From NCBI RefSeq assembly GCF_005280735.1, contig NZ_CP040078.1, forward strand, positions 3,348,001-3,412,000: DNA of 64,000 nt, in the 5' to 3' direction. Shown one piece after another: positions 25,153-33,241 of the stretch. Within the stretch, counting starts at the first letter, position 1; the number at the start of each line of letters is the position of its first letter. Both the position numbers and the translations under genes were made by a program. The stretch comes from Trinickia violacea. GTDB taxonomy: Bacteria > Pseudomonadota > Gammaproteobacteria > Burkholderiales > Burkholderiaceae. Below the pieces are notes generated by a model, which was not told the origin of the DNA, did no database searches, and saw nothing but the letters and a program-made list of their open reading frames with translations.

Positions 25153-25932
25153 TCACTCGCCGTAAATGTCGAATTCAAAGTACTTTTTGGCGATCCGCTC
25201 GTAAGTGCCGTCCTTGCGTATATTCCCGATCGCCTGGTTGATCTGCAACACGAGCGAACCGTCTCCCTTGCGGACGCCGATCGCCACGCCGTTGCCTGTG
25301 ACACGCTTGTCCTTCACTGCGTCACCGGCGAACGCAAAGCCTTTGCCGCGAGGTGTCTTCAGAAAACCGATATCGGCCTGAACTTCAGGTTGAAACGCCG
25401 CATCGAGGCGACCCGTCACCAGATCCTCGTAAATCTGGTCCTGATTCTGATACGAGACGACCTCCACCCCCTTGCTGGCCCACTCCTGTCTGGCAAAGCT
25501 TTCCTGTGTCGAACCCTGATCGACACCGACACGCCTGCCTCGCAACGCCCCTGCGGTTGGCTGTAACTTTGAGCCGGCACGGGCAACAAGGCGCGAGGGA
25601 CCGCCATACAGTCGGTCCGTAAAGTCGATCTGCCGTTTGCGTACTTCCGTCGCACTCATCGCAGACAGGATCGCATCGAATTTGCGCGCATTGAGTGCGG
25701 GAATGAGTCCGTCAAAGCTTTCCTCGACCCATTCGCACTTCGCGTGAAGGTTGACACAGATGGCATTGCCAAGATCGATATCGAAGCCGGCAAGCGACCC
25801 GTCTGGCGCTTTCGATTCGAAGGGTGGGTACGTGGGATCGACGCCGAAGCGGATGACCTGTGTATCTGCGGCCAACGCGGCAAGCGGTAACACAGCGAGT
25901 GCGACAAGGCCAGAAAAAAAGATCCTTTTCAT
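25153..25932 (-). CDS. Amino-acid ABC transporter periplasmic binding protein (HisJ/ArgT-like)
   Basis: About 259 residues. Start at 25932 gives a signal peptide (MKRIFFSGLVALAVLPLAAL, cleavage near ALAAD). The mature protein follows the SBP_bac_3 pattern: IRFGVDPTYPPFESKAPDGS, LAGFDIDLGNAICVNLHAKC, the signature FDGLIPALNARKFDAILSAM, then RRVGVDQGSTQE and a C-terminal YERIAKKYFEFDIYG. Relatives bind lysine, arginine, ornithine or histidine. No permease or ATPase genes follow, so it is an orphan component that would have to share another transporter, or a left-over of a broken operon. Confidence 0.88.
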   Translation of the reverse strand: MKRIFFSGLVALAVLPLAALAADTQVIRFGVDPTYPPFESKAPDGSLAGFDIDLGNAICVNLHAKCEWVEESFDGLIPALNARKFDAILSAMSATEVRKRQIDFTDRLYGGPSRLVARAGSKLQPTAGALRGRRVGVDQGSTQESFARQEWASKGVEVVSYQNQDQIYEDLVTGRLDAAFQPEVQADIGFLKTPRGKGFAFAGDAVKDKRVTGNGVAIGVRKGDGSLVLQINQAIGNIRKDGTYERIAKKYFEFDIYGE

Positions 25933-26199
25933 GACGCCTCCAGACAAAGACAGGGAGTGCAAATCTGGTGGCGTCGTGCCGACTGGGACCGGGCACTGAA
26001 AACACGTTGCGCTTCATATTCGCCAGACATGAAGCGGGTGCGTGCCCCATCGTGCGCGTATCCCACGATTTCCCGGGCATCATACATCAGAGTTCTGCAC
26101 AACGTTATGTTGTCCTCGCGTGCTGAGCGTTTCCTAGCGTCAGTGTAACCAATTGCCAAGCGCTCGAGGAAGACCTTATCCGGACGGTTTTTGCGCGCG

Positions 26200-26267
26200 C
26201 CCATTCGGTAAACACTCCCATCGCGTTCGTCAACGCCATTGGCTACGGCCTTGCTTGAGTGCTTACC
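26200..26267. repeat. IS66 3'-end sequence, copy 2 (solo)
   Basis: Direct repeat of 23605-23672, again starting at the last TnpC codons and ending GAGTGCTTACC. No transposase body precedes it, so it is a solo end left by deletion or recombination. Confidence 0.75.
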
Positions 26268-26573
26268 TTGGTGGCACCGCCTCCCGTTCGATGCCGGAAG
26301 ATGCACAGGTGAGTACCGGGAAGATTGCGGGCAGACAGGATCTCACGACCATCCCACCGCCGCTTCAGCGTCGCCGACGGCCGGCGTAGGTATCGGTGGT
26401 ATTGGCGGTAGCGGCTTCGGCACCGGTGTGGGTCTAGGGGCGGGGCTGAGTTTCGATATTTCGCGCTTGTTTGGGATGCATCCCGACGAGCCAATACGCG
26501 TCTACCGGTACAGTGGGCTATGTCGCATTAAGGCGGTCAGGTAGAATCGGTCGGACCGTCACGCATGACGAGC
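26268..26573. other. Decayed sequence with a glycine-rich coding fragment
   Basis: On the plus strand 26370-26540 reads GVGIGGIGGSGFGTGVGLGA and LSFDISRLFGMHPDE, a Gly-rich piece that looks like part of a lost surface protein. No start codon or ribosome binding site. Confidence 0.3.
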
Positions 26574-26745
26574 ATGATGGCAAAGAAGAACACACTAGGC
26601 AAGACTCTGCCTGCTGGCATTGGCAAGGTACTGAAGCGACTGCACTATCCGCTGGATGTGATCCTGGTGTGTGTGTGCGTGATACGTGGCGTATTCGCTG
26701 AGCCTGCGTAACCTCGAAGAGATGATGGCCGAGGTACGAGATCGA
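26574..26745 (+). pseudogene. IS6-family transposase N-terminal fragment
   Basis: From ATG 26574: KKNTLGKTLPAGIGKVLKRL and HYPLDVILVCV, then after a frameshift YSLSLRNLEEMMAEV. The HYPxDVI...YSLSLRNLEEMMAER pattern is typical of the N-terminus of IS6 (IS26-like) transposases. The catalytic domain is absent and the frame is broken. Confidence 0.7.
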
Positions 26746-26899
26746 CCTAGCCCAGTCTCATTTGTTGTGTGTGGCGCTAGTCTCATTATTTTTGTGGTTT
26801 TACGGCTCCGGCTATGCCTCCTTCACAACACGAGGTGCGCATATATACGTGCGAAGGTAAATGAAAAGCCCACGTTGGCGGACCTCCCTCTTCCTTGCG

Positions 26900-27223
26900 T
26901 TACTTGTTGCCGGCCTTCCTTCGCAGAACGAGGAACGATCCGAAGCCACGCTTCGCTACCGGCTTGTCTCTGCAACGAGACTGCCCGGTCGCGATAACGA
27001 CGTCGCGGCCCCGACTGACCTTAAAGCCCCCAATGAAACGTGGATTCGCCTTGGTCGGCCCCGCCAGTACCACTATATGGTCTGGCAGTTCGGATTTGAT
27101 GGCCTGCGAACCCCAGCCACACGTACGGTCGATGAACGCGTTTATCCGCGCTTCGACGGCCTCGGGCGAGTCGTCGATGCGTCGGCGATCGGGTCGTCGA
27201 ACGGCGCGTTGGATAGCTTTCAT
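26900..27223 (-). CDS. Hypothetical protein within a duplicated segment (copy A)
   Basis: A 107-residue basic protein: MKAIQRAVRRPDRRRIDDSP, EAVEARINAFIDRTCGWGSQ, then LPDHIVVLAGPTKANPRFIG and a basic tail ending FLVLRRKAGNK. The ribosome binding site is weak. Its first 75 codons recur at 35395-35588 in the second copy of the repeat, where the frame diverges after NPCF. Upstream, another frame reads like the C-terminus of a separate protein (ANFGRSTSRQLMQDP). Function unknown. Confidence 0.4.
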   Translation of the reverse strand: MKAIQRAVRRPDRRRIDDSPEAVEARINAFIDRTCGWGSQAIKSELPDHIVVLAGPTKANPRFIGGFKVSRGRDVVIATGQSRCRDKPVAKRGFGSFLVLRRKAGNK

Positions 27224-27493
27224 GCTTGATTTCCGATAAGAAGCTGAACAAGGCGCCCGGACTGAGCCAAGCACTGCAAAAACTGCGTGCATTCTTTGCA
27301 CGCTAATGAATCGCTGCCTGGAATACCTTCTCGACACCGGGATCCTGCATCAGCTGGCGGCTTGTCGAACGACCGAAGTTGGCCTGCACAGTGGAACGCG
27401 TGCAGGCCCCGACAAATGTAGTCTTCAACTCGCCTTGGAAGACTGATCAGTCTGCCGCACTTTAGCTCTCCCCACAAAAGTAGTCCTGGTCAA
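27032..27493. repeat. 0.46-kb direct repeat, copy A
   Basis: Begins AATGAAACGTGGATTCG and ends TAGTCCTGGTCAA. About 90% identical by eye to 35397-35868 in the same orientation, with a 10-bp difference in length near the middle (27300). On the minus strand it encodes the end of one protein (FVGACTRSTVQANFGRS, then QDPGVEKVFQAAIH) and the start of another (MKAIQRAVRRPDRR). Confidence 0.75.
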
Positions 27494-27682
27494 ACAATCT
27501 TTGGCCATCTCCGATCACCTGGAACTAAAGCGGCCAAGACGATCGTCGGGTGCGCTCAGATATTTGGGACCAGCTTGAACAAGCGTCATGGTCGCCCCGT
27601 TAACCGCCGAGCGCGTGGAGTCCACCGCGCGCGATCTCGCGGTACGGGCCCTCATAGGCGACCTGCGCGACGTCACGCTTCG

Positions 27683-27961
27683 TCACGGTGCGTTCACCGC
27701 GTCCTTGAACGCCTTGCCCGCTGTGAACTTGACCGTCTTCGCTGCCGCAATCTGCATTTCGGCGCCCGTGGCCGGATTGCGGCCCGTACGTGCAACTCGC
27801 TGCCCCTGCGAAAACGAACCGAAGCCGACCAGTTGCACCGTGCCGCCTTCGGCCACCGCGCGGGTGATGACGTCGAGCACCGCCTGGATCGTTTCGCCGG
27901 TCGCTGCCTTGCTCTCGCCAATGTCCGCGGCGACCACGTCGATGAGTTCCTGTTTGTTCAT
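27683..27961 (-). CDS. hup: HU-family DNA-binding protein
   Basis: A 92-residue histone-like protein with the HU signature: MNKQELIDVVAADIGESKAA, VQLVGFGSFSQGQRVARTGR, the beta-arm tip NPATGAEMQIAAAKTVKF and TAGKAFKDAVN. It bends DNA as a dimer. It stands alone in accessory DNA rather than beside lon as the housekeeping hupB often does, so it is probably an extra copy serving the island or plasmid. GGATATT-type spacing upstream gives no strong ribosome binding site. Confidence 0.9.
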   Translation of the reverse strand: MNKQELIDVVAADIGESKAATGETIQAVLDVITRAVAEGGTVQLVGFGSFSQGQRVARTGRNPATGAEMQIAAAKTVKFTAGKAFKDAVNAP

Positions 27962-28294
27962 GGATATTCGTGTTCGGTGAGGGAAACCCGCACCCTACCG
28001 CATCCCAACCCTGACAGGCAAACCCGGAGCAAACGCGCGAACACCGGTGCTAACACGGCGACCAGGCGGCCGATTCCCTCCATACCGCGCCCGACATGCC
28101 CGAAGGGCCACACAAGTTAATAACGCCATTCGCTATGTAAGACAGCCCTCGGTAGACTCTAACCGTCGCCAGGCAAGGCCCTCAGGCCGCGCCACCCGAT
28201 TCACCAGCTGTCTAAGACTCGCCCTTCAGGTATCCATAGTTGACCGTCGGCACACGCGACCTCGACATGACGTCCAGGAGTACCAGGGCAGGCT

Positions 28295-28471
28295 TTTCTT
28301 GACGCCCCACCCCTCGAAGATCGACCTCGCCTGCTCGACCGAGATGCCGATGGCCTGTGTGCCCGTGACCACCGGCATCGCCTGCCGCGCCGAGTCGTAG
28401 CCGAGGCCCTTAAGCGACGAGATCACGCCGATCGCAACGGCGTCATTCGGCGTCCACAACGCGTCGAGGCG
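28295..28471 (-). pseudogene. Fragment of a sugar ABC transporter binding protein (XylF/ChvE-like)
   Basis: On the minus strand an in-frame stretch reads RLDALWTPNDAVAIGVISSL, KGLGYDSARQAMPVVTGTQ and ISVEQARSIFEGWG. The A/V-x-P-N-D-A-x-A-x-G-x-x-x-x-L pattern and the V-V-T-G-x-x-A segment are typical of periplasmic binding proteins of the xylose/ribose type. No start codon; it overlaps the 3' end of the recombinase gene and is clearly a remnant. Confidence 0.55.
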
Positions 28472-29465
28472 AGCGTTGCCGTGTTCCCTCCTTCGGCACA
28501 GGGCGCAACCGAAATGAGCCGTAGTACGCGGCAGCAACACCGACGCGCCCGTGCCCCATACGCTCCATCACCCCCTCCTGAACAAGCCTCAAATCATCCG
28601 CAGCCATCTGGTCAGCCCGCCCACCCAAAGTCGCTGGCAACATGCCGCCGAGCATCGCGATATTTTCGGCATACTCCGCGCGCATTCCGTGCGCTGTCAC
28701 CCCGCACTCGGCCTTCGTAATACCGAGTTTCTGCATCAGTTTCTCGAAGCGGTCCGCGTTTGCATGCAGTCGGCCATGTTTGCCGCTCGGCGTCTGTTGC
28801 CAGCCGAGGAAGTGGCTCTTTGGGATGCGCTCCTTCACATACTCGAGGACCTCGCGCTGCCAGGGATGTTCGATTGGGATATCTCGTCCCCGGCCAGATT
28901 TCGGACCGTCACCGGGAAACACGCGAAGATAGCGCCCCTGATCCGCCTTGTGAATGCGTAAGCAAAGAAGCTCCGCGCGGCGTAAGCCAAACGCCAAACC
29001 AAGGCGGATCATCCATCCCAACCGTATGTCTAGCCGGTCGGCCTTCTCGATGGTCTCCAGGACATTCAAGCCCGCCTCGGACCAGGATTTTGACTCGCGA
29101 GTCGCTACCTTTACCTTCAGGCGTTCAGGTCCCACCTGCGGGAGATAGGTATGAAGTGGCTTCACCAAGCCCGGCTTGCCGATCCAGTCGGCCCAGTAGC
29201 CAAGCTCTGTCCATATCGACTTCATTGTCTTCGGCGCCAAGCCCATTTCAACAATTGCGGCGGCAAGGACCTGAACATGTCGCCCAGCCAGGTTCTCGGC
29301 ACGCTCGAGCTTGTACCCCCGTTCATACAGTATGTCGACAATGCGAGCCATCACCTGGTGATGAACCTGAATTGTTCTGTAGCTCGCGACGTGTCCATCT
29401 CTCTTGCGAACCCCACCCTTTTCGTCGATCAACAGTCGAATTTGGCCCTTTAGCTCTGCACTCAT
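28443..29465 (-). CDS. Tyrosine recombinase (integrase)
   Basis: A 340-residue phage-type integrase. The catalytic pattern is visible: R in LAFGLRRAELLCLR (about residue 172), H-x-x-R in VTAHGMRAEYAENI, and GH...Y in MERMGHGRVGVAAAYYGSF. N-terminal half is a SAM-like core-binding domain (HHQVMARIVDILYERGYKL). No excisionase is adjacent. It may have mobilised this part of the island; its attachment site is not apparent. The C-terminal 25 residues are unusual and overlap a fragment of another gene, so the natural end may have been changed. Confidence 0.85.
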   Translation of the reverse strand: MSAELKGQIRLLIDEKGGVRKRDGHVASYRTIQVHHQVMARIVDILYERGYKLERAENLAGRHVQVLAAAIVEMGLAPKTMKSIWTELGYWADWIGKPGLVKPLHTYLPQVGPERLKVKVATRESKSWSEAGLNVLETIEKADRLDIRLGWMIRLGLAFGLRRAELLCLRIHKADQGRYLRVFPGDGPKSGRGRDIPIEHPWQREVLEYVKERIPKSHFLGWQQTPSGKHGRLHANADRFEKLMQKLGITKAECGVTAHGMRAEYAENIAMLGGMLPATLGGRADQMAADDLRLVQEGVMERMGHGRVGVAAAYYGSFRLRPVPKEGTRQRSPRRVVDAE

Positions 29466-30367
29466 ACCTACTCCTTGATTGGTTACTCGATTTGGACCGT
29501 TTCTTTCTTCACGGTCGACGCATTTATCGTAGACGTCTCGGAGGCTCGCTCTCCTCGGAAAATCGCGATAAAACGAGTCACATTCGACCCAGAGACAACC
29601 TGATCAAGTCGAGCTCTAGCTCATCAAATCTGAACAGCAAATTTTTTGGCGTAGTCAGGCCCCATTGCCGTTCGGCAATGGGGCGACTCAGGAGGGCTGA
29701 GATCTTGAAAATGGAGATTCGCTGGGCGGACAGCCACTCCTACCCAACGCCCGGGACCTCACGGTCGCGGATTGCTTGCCCGCTGGCAAGCTCAGGTGCT
29801 AAAGGGCACCAGCCTATGCGCGCAATGGTGTGCCGGCTGGCGCAAATGCCGGAGTGCGGGTCATGTTCCCCCTGGAGGGACGCGGTATTCCAGGTACGGT
29901 GCGTGGCAGGCGACGCACGCGTGCTCCTGGTCTTCGAAAGGAAGCCGCTATTTTCGACGAACTGATCTTTTTTCGATCTGTAGAGCTTCTGTAGCCGCAG
30001 TTAGCGCTGAACCCTACGCGGGATGCGACTGTGCCATGCACTCTGTATTGATCTGTAGTGCGTACCAACCGAGAAAATCACATCCGATTTCCTCTACAAC
30101 CAACGCATGCACCTTTCGGTTGCAGCGTTGTCCATGGTGAGTCATGCCGGAGTACGGCGATTGGGAAACTTAAAGCAACAGAACCAGAAGAATCCTAGCA
30201 CCTAGCTAACGCGCTCGCCACGGTTAGTTGGACTTGTAACCCAGTTTCTCAGATAGACCTTGGATCCGGTGATGATCTCGCAAAGTCGAATGAGGCGCGT
30301 TTTTGCGCAGCACTCCGCGCTTGCCCCCCTCGAAGTCTAGGGCATCATAAATTCACTCGTCCCACCT
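29466..30367. other. Gene-free stretch of about 0.9 kb
   Basis: Open frames here lack ribosome binding sites and coding character. The notable element is the perfect hairpin at 29659-29684. The right end leads into the iterons upstream of the partition operon. Confidence 0.45.
29659..29684. repeat. Perfect 12-bp hairpin with a two-base loop
   Basis: GCCCCATTGCCG and its complement around TT; AGTC and GACT outside extend the pairing with a two-base bulge. No T-run follows on either strand, so it is not a classical terminator. It may be a recombination or single-strand structure related to the neighbouring recombinase. Confidence 0.5.
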
Positions 30368-30511
30368 GGTCGTAACTGCAGTGCGAATACCATGACTTGG
30401 ACTGGGAAGTACGAGCTTAGTCGTACATATGTGCGAGATAAATTCCCGCGTCGCTCTTCTTGAGCGCCAAGTACGACATTTCTACAACGTTAGTGCGACA
30501 TAGTCATACTT
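30368..30511. promoter_or_regulatory. Iterated AGTNCGACAT motifs, probable centromere/operator of the partition operon
   Basis: Variants of a 10-mer recur before the parM-like gene: 30380 AGTGCGAATA, 30408 AGTACGAGCT, 30419 AGTCGTACAT, 30430 TGTGCGAGAT, 30470 AGTACGACAT, 30492 AGTGCGACAT and 30502 AGTCATACTT, with an inverted-type GGTCGTAACT at 30368. Type II partition systems carry such iterons upstream of parMR, where ParR binds both to segregate DNA and to repress the operon. Confidence 0.55.
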
Positions 30512-30525
30512 TTAAGGAAGAGAGA

Positions 30526-31533
30526 ATGGAACTCGATGTGGTAGGTTTTGATGGGGGTCACGGTCGAATCAAGTGCTGCTATTGCGCGGCCGACGGCTCC
30601 ATGCGTACTTTTTCATTTCCCTCGGTGGCTCAGCTGCACAGAGACAGTGCCCTTGAGCAGTCGGCGCGAGCATTTGCCGATTCGCCATCGATCAGACGGG
30701 TCAATGTGGGCAACAGTAAATTTAATGTCGACACCGACCCTGACGCGTTGCCGCCCGCTACCGTTGGGGAAAGAAATGAAGGCGACGATTTCGCAGAGCG
30801 CCGGGAATATACGGCACTGCTCTACGCAGCGCTTTTGAAAATAGGAGCTCGCCGAATCCGGCTGCTCGTCCTAGGACTGCCGGTCCATCTTCTTGGTAAA
30901 TATGCGGAGAGTCTGAAGGAACGCTTCACAGGAAGCCTTCAATGCAGCGACAACTCTCCACGGATTCTTGTCGATAAAGTGGTCGTGCTGCCTCAACCCA
31001 TCGGCAGCCTAATGTATCTCAAAGCTTTGCCGTCCCGTCGGATCACTTCTTACTCGACATTAGTGATGGACGCCGGTTGGGGAACGATGGATTGGGTAGT
31101 TTCGTCGACCGAGGGGTTCAAGCTCGACCACGAAAGAAGCGGTGGGAGTCCAGGCGCGGGAGCTTTGATTTATCGCCGAATCGCTGATTTGCTTGCTCTT
31201 GAGTATGGCGAACGATTTGATGCGCTCGACCACATCGATCGCGCGGTTAGGAGCAATTCGAAGCTTATGGTTCATGGCCTGTCAATTGATCTCAACCCGT
31301 TCGTACAGCAAGCTAAGGAGGAAACCACGGTCGAGCTCGTCCGCAAGATTCGCGCGCGTGTGCGATCCACAGAAGATCTCGGGGTGGTGCTAACGGGCGG
31401 CTCCTGCTCGCTCTTCGCCGACGCGGCTAGGGAGATTTTCACACGCATCCCTTTGACAACTTTGGATGAGCCCATGATGGCCAATGTCCGGGGCTTTGTT
31501 CTTGGTGGCCTGCAATCGTTGAGGTCGAGATGA
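30526..31533 (+). CDS. ParM/StbA-like actin-family plasmid segregation ATPase
   Basis: A 335-residue actin-like protein. The nucleotide-binding landmarks are VVGFDGGHGRIKC (phosphate 1, residues about 4-16), LVMDAGWGTMDWVV (phosphate 2, about 182-195) and VVLTGGSCSLFADA (adenosine motif, about 287-300). ParM-type proteins form filaments that push plasmid copies apart. Start at 30526 chosen for AAGGAAGAGAG just upstream. The stop overlaps the start of the ParR-like gene by four bases (ATGA), and iterons lie upstream, so a complete partition operon seems present although the DNA looks chromosomal. Confidence 0.85.
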   Translation: MELDVVGFDGGHGRIKCCYCAADGSMRTFSFPSVAQLHRDSALEQSARAFADSPSIRRVNVGNSKFNVDTDPDALPPATVGERNEGDDFAERREYTALLYAALLKIGARRIRLLVLGLPVHLLGKYAESLKERFTGSLQCSDNSPRILVDKVVVLPQPIGSLMYLKALPSRRITSYSTLVMDAGWGTMDWVVSSTEGFKLDHERSGGSPGAGALIYRRIADLLALEYGERFDALDHIDRAVRSNSKLMVHGLSIDLNPFVQQAKEETTVELVRKIRARVRSTEDLGVVLTGGSCSLFADAAREIFTRIPLTTLDEPMMANVRGFVLGGLQSLRSR

Positions 31534-31796
31534 AGAAAACGAAGTTGACCGTCGTCATTACAGAGGTCGAATTCCCGCACTTGTTTGCACGTCTTGATGG
31601 AGTGCCTTCGTGGCGCGGCCGCGCGGCTCTGCTCAAGAGGTTAGGCGAGGATGGGGCACGCATCGCAGGATACGGTGGCCAAGCAGATGGCTCCTTCGTG
31701 AAAGCATCAATTGCCAAACCGGGAGGGCCCACAAAATTTGACAACCTGGACATCGGCCAACTAGACGATGATGACGTCAAGGACTGGTTTAAATGA
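31530..31796 (+). CDS. ParR-like small partition adaptor protein
   Basis: An 88-residue protein translationally coupled (ATGA) to the parM-like gene. It begins KKTKLTVVITEVEFPHLFAR with an N-terminal beta-strand typical of ribbon-helix-helix proteins, followed by SWRGRAALLKRLGEDGARIA and an acidic tail DNLDIGQLDDDDVKDW. Position, size and charge pattern fit ParR/StbB: N-terminal DNA binding to iterons and C-terminal contact with ParM. Sequence similarity alone would not be decisive. Confidence 0.6.
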   Translation: MKKTKLTVVITEVEFPHLFARLDGVPSWRGRAALLKRLGEDGARIAGYGGQADGSFVKASIAKPGGPTKFDNLDIGQLDDDDVKDWFK

Positions 31797-31860
31797 AAGG
31801 CAATGAGACAGATTACCAACCGTTGTCGTGTCTCATCGTGAGACGAGGGGGCATTGATTC

Positions 31861-32127
31861 CTAAGGGTTTTCCGTGCGGGGTGCGCACGATTTGTCGGAT
31901 TTGCTGTGCGCGCCCGCTCGGACGAGCCACTCTGCGTACTGATTCGTTGTCGGCAATGCCACAGTCGGCAAGGCAACAGAAAGCTTAACCCGCGCCCTCG
32001 AGACGCCTTCAGCCAGCCCTTGCGGCGCTTCTGCGCCGCGATAGTCATGAATATCGAACCCGTTGGCGTTTGGCTTGCGGGTTTGCCACTTTCGCGACGG
32101 CATCGACTCGACCAGCGGGTGCTTCAT
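31861..32127 (-). CDS. Possible small hypothetical protein
   Basis: An 88-residue frame, MKHPLVESMPSRKWQTRKPN followed by GFDIHDYRGAEAPQGLAEGV and LSVALPTVALPTTNQYAEWL, has moderate coding character but no good ribosome binding site. The open frame extends a few codons upstream without an ATG. It is convergent with the ParR-like gene. Could be a gene fragment. Confidence 0.3.
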   Translation of the reverse strand: MKHPLVESMPSRKWQTRKPNANGFDIHDYRGAEAPQGLAEGVSRARVKLSVALPTVALPTTNQYAEWLVRAGAHSKSDKSCAPRTENP

Positions 32128-32512
32128 CAGCTTACTGCTCTGCCCGTCCAGTTCCTCTAGGCATTACGTGCTCGAAACCGTCAAGGCGCAAAGCCTAGCC
32201 ATCTAGTTGCGTTTGTACATAGACCTCCGCGATCGGTACAGCACACATCTTCACTGGCAAGCCGACTCACGACGTGCCCCCCTCCGCAAAGCCTGGCCAA
32301 CGCACGAGTTGGGCCACCTGCGAAAAGTAACTCCAGCTACCGAGCACCCGGCTGCACCGCTGGCAAAAACGAAATCTCGTTGAATCCTGCTCAAAAATCG
32401 TCGCGTGATGCCGATCGGCACGAAAGTCGCGCCAAAAAGCGTGTTTATCGGGGCAGAAAGTCGCGCGCAAGCGGCCATACTTGCTTCACCCACAACTTCA
32501 CAAGGACTTCAA
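32128..32512. other. Intergenic stretch, nothing recognised
   Basis: About 385 bp of low coding potential between the convergent/divergent small genes. A promoter for the gene at 32513 is expected near its right end. Confidence 0.35.
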
Positions 32513-32791
32513 ATGATCGATCAGATCGAACTTCATCATTTTGACGACGGAAGCCTCGGTATTGGATTTCTGCTCCCAAGAACAATGATTGTTGTTGTGC
32601 CGAGCGTAGTGTCGGACCTTTTGGCTGCCGTGTTGCACAACGTATCCAGTACCTCAGTCTCTCTTGAGAAAATCAAAAATGGATCGCATAAAGGGCGCTG
32701 GGACTTGATCATTTTTGGCAACACTTTCCGTATGGACGAGTGTGATGTCTGCGCGTTGAGATCCAAGCTCATGAAACGATATTCACATTAA
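32513..32791 (+). CDS. Small hypothetical protein
   Basis: A 92-residue protein beginning MIDQIELHHFDDGSLGIGFL, with a hydrophobic LLAAVLHNVSSTSV helix and a basic C-terminus. AAGGA lies about six bases before the ATG at 32513. Location between the partition operon and the excisionase-integrase pair suggests an island or plasmid accessory gene. Family unknown. Confidence 0.55.
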   Translation: MIDQIELHHFDDGSLGIGFLLPRTMIVVVPSVVSDLLAAVLHNVSSTSVSLEKIKNGSHKGRWDLIIFGNTFRMDECDVCALRSKLMKRYSH

Positions 32792-32989
32792 CTGCGGCCT
32801 CATATGCCACGGCACCATGACCCCAATCAGCGATCTCTTTCCTGAGGCGAGTTAAATGTTTAGGTTATCTAATCACATTTTCCTTACCCGGGGACAAAGA
32901 TGATCTTGCAACAGCGCACCAAGCAAAGAGAATTAGATGTCGACAACAACCTCAAACACACGGAAAGCAAATATCCAAAAGGAATATAA

Positions 32990-33241
32990 ATGAACGAACC
33001 AACAATTCAGATCGCACCGGCGCCTTACGTGACTGTCAAAATGGCGGCGGCGACAATCGGCCTAAGCGAGAAGGCACTTCGGCGAAAAATCGAGGATGGC
33101 AAATTTGTCGAGGGGCGCGAGTATCGACGCTCTCCCGATGGAGGCATCTTCATTTCTCTGAAGGGCTTTGCTGCGTGGCTAGAAACCGCAGCACCTTCAA
33201 ACACGGCCAGGAAAGGTAAAGCAAATGGCACGCAAGGGTGA
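32990..33241 (+). CDS. AlpA/Xis-type excisionase (MerR-like HTH)
   Basis: An 83-residue protein with a winged helix-turn-helix typical of excisionases: YVTVKMAAATIGLSEKALRR, then KIEDGKFVEGREYRRSPDGG and IFISLKGFAAWLE. Such proteins bind attachment-site arms and direct excision by the partner integrase. Its 3' end overlaps the integrase start by 17 bp, which supports a functional xis-int pair. Upstream 200 bp are AT-rich and hold the promoter. Confidence 0.82.
   Translation: MNEPTIQIAPAPYVTVKMAAATIGLSEKALRRKIEDGKFVEGREYRRSPDGGIFISLKGFAAWLETAAPSNTARKGKANGTQG

Noticed and set aside
29659..29684. Integron attC site
   Set aside because: The core-site consensus sequences of attC are absent and no gene cassette array is seen.
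28760..29965. 401-codon open frame opposite the recombinase
   Set aside because: Composition is Arg/Ser/Pro-biased and the minus strand carries the recombinase motifs.
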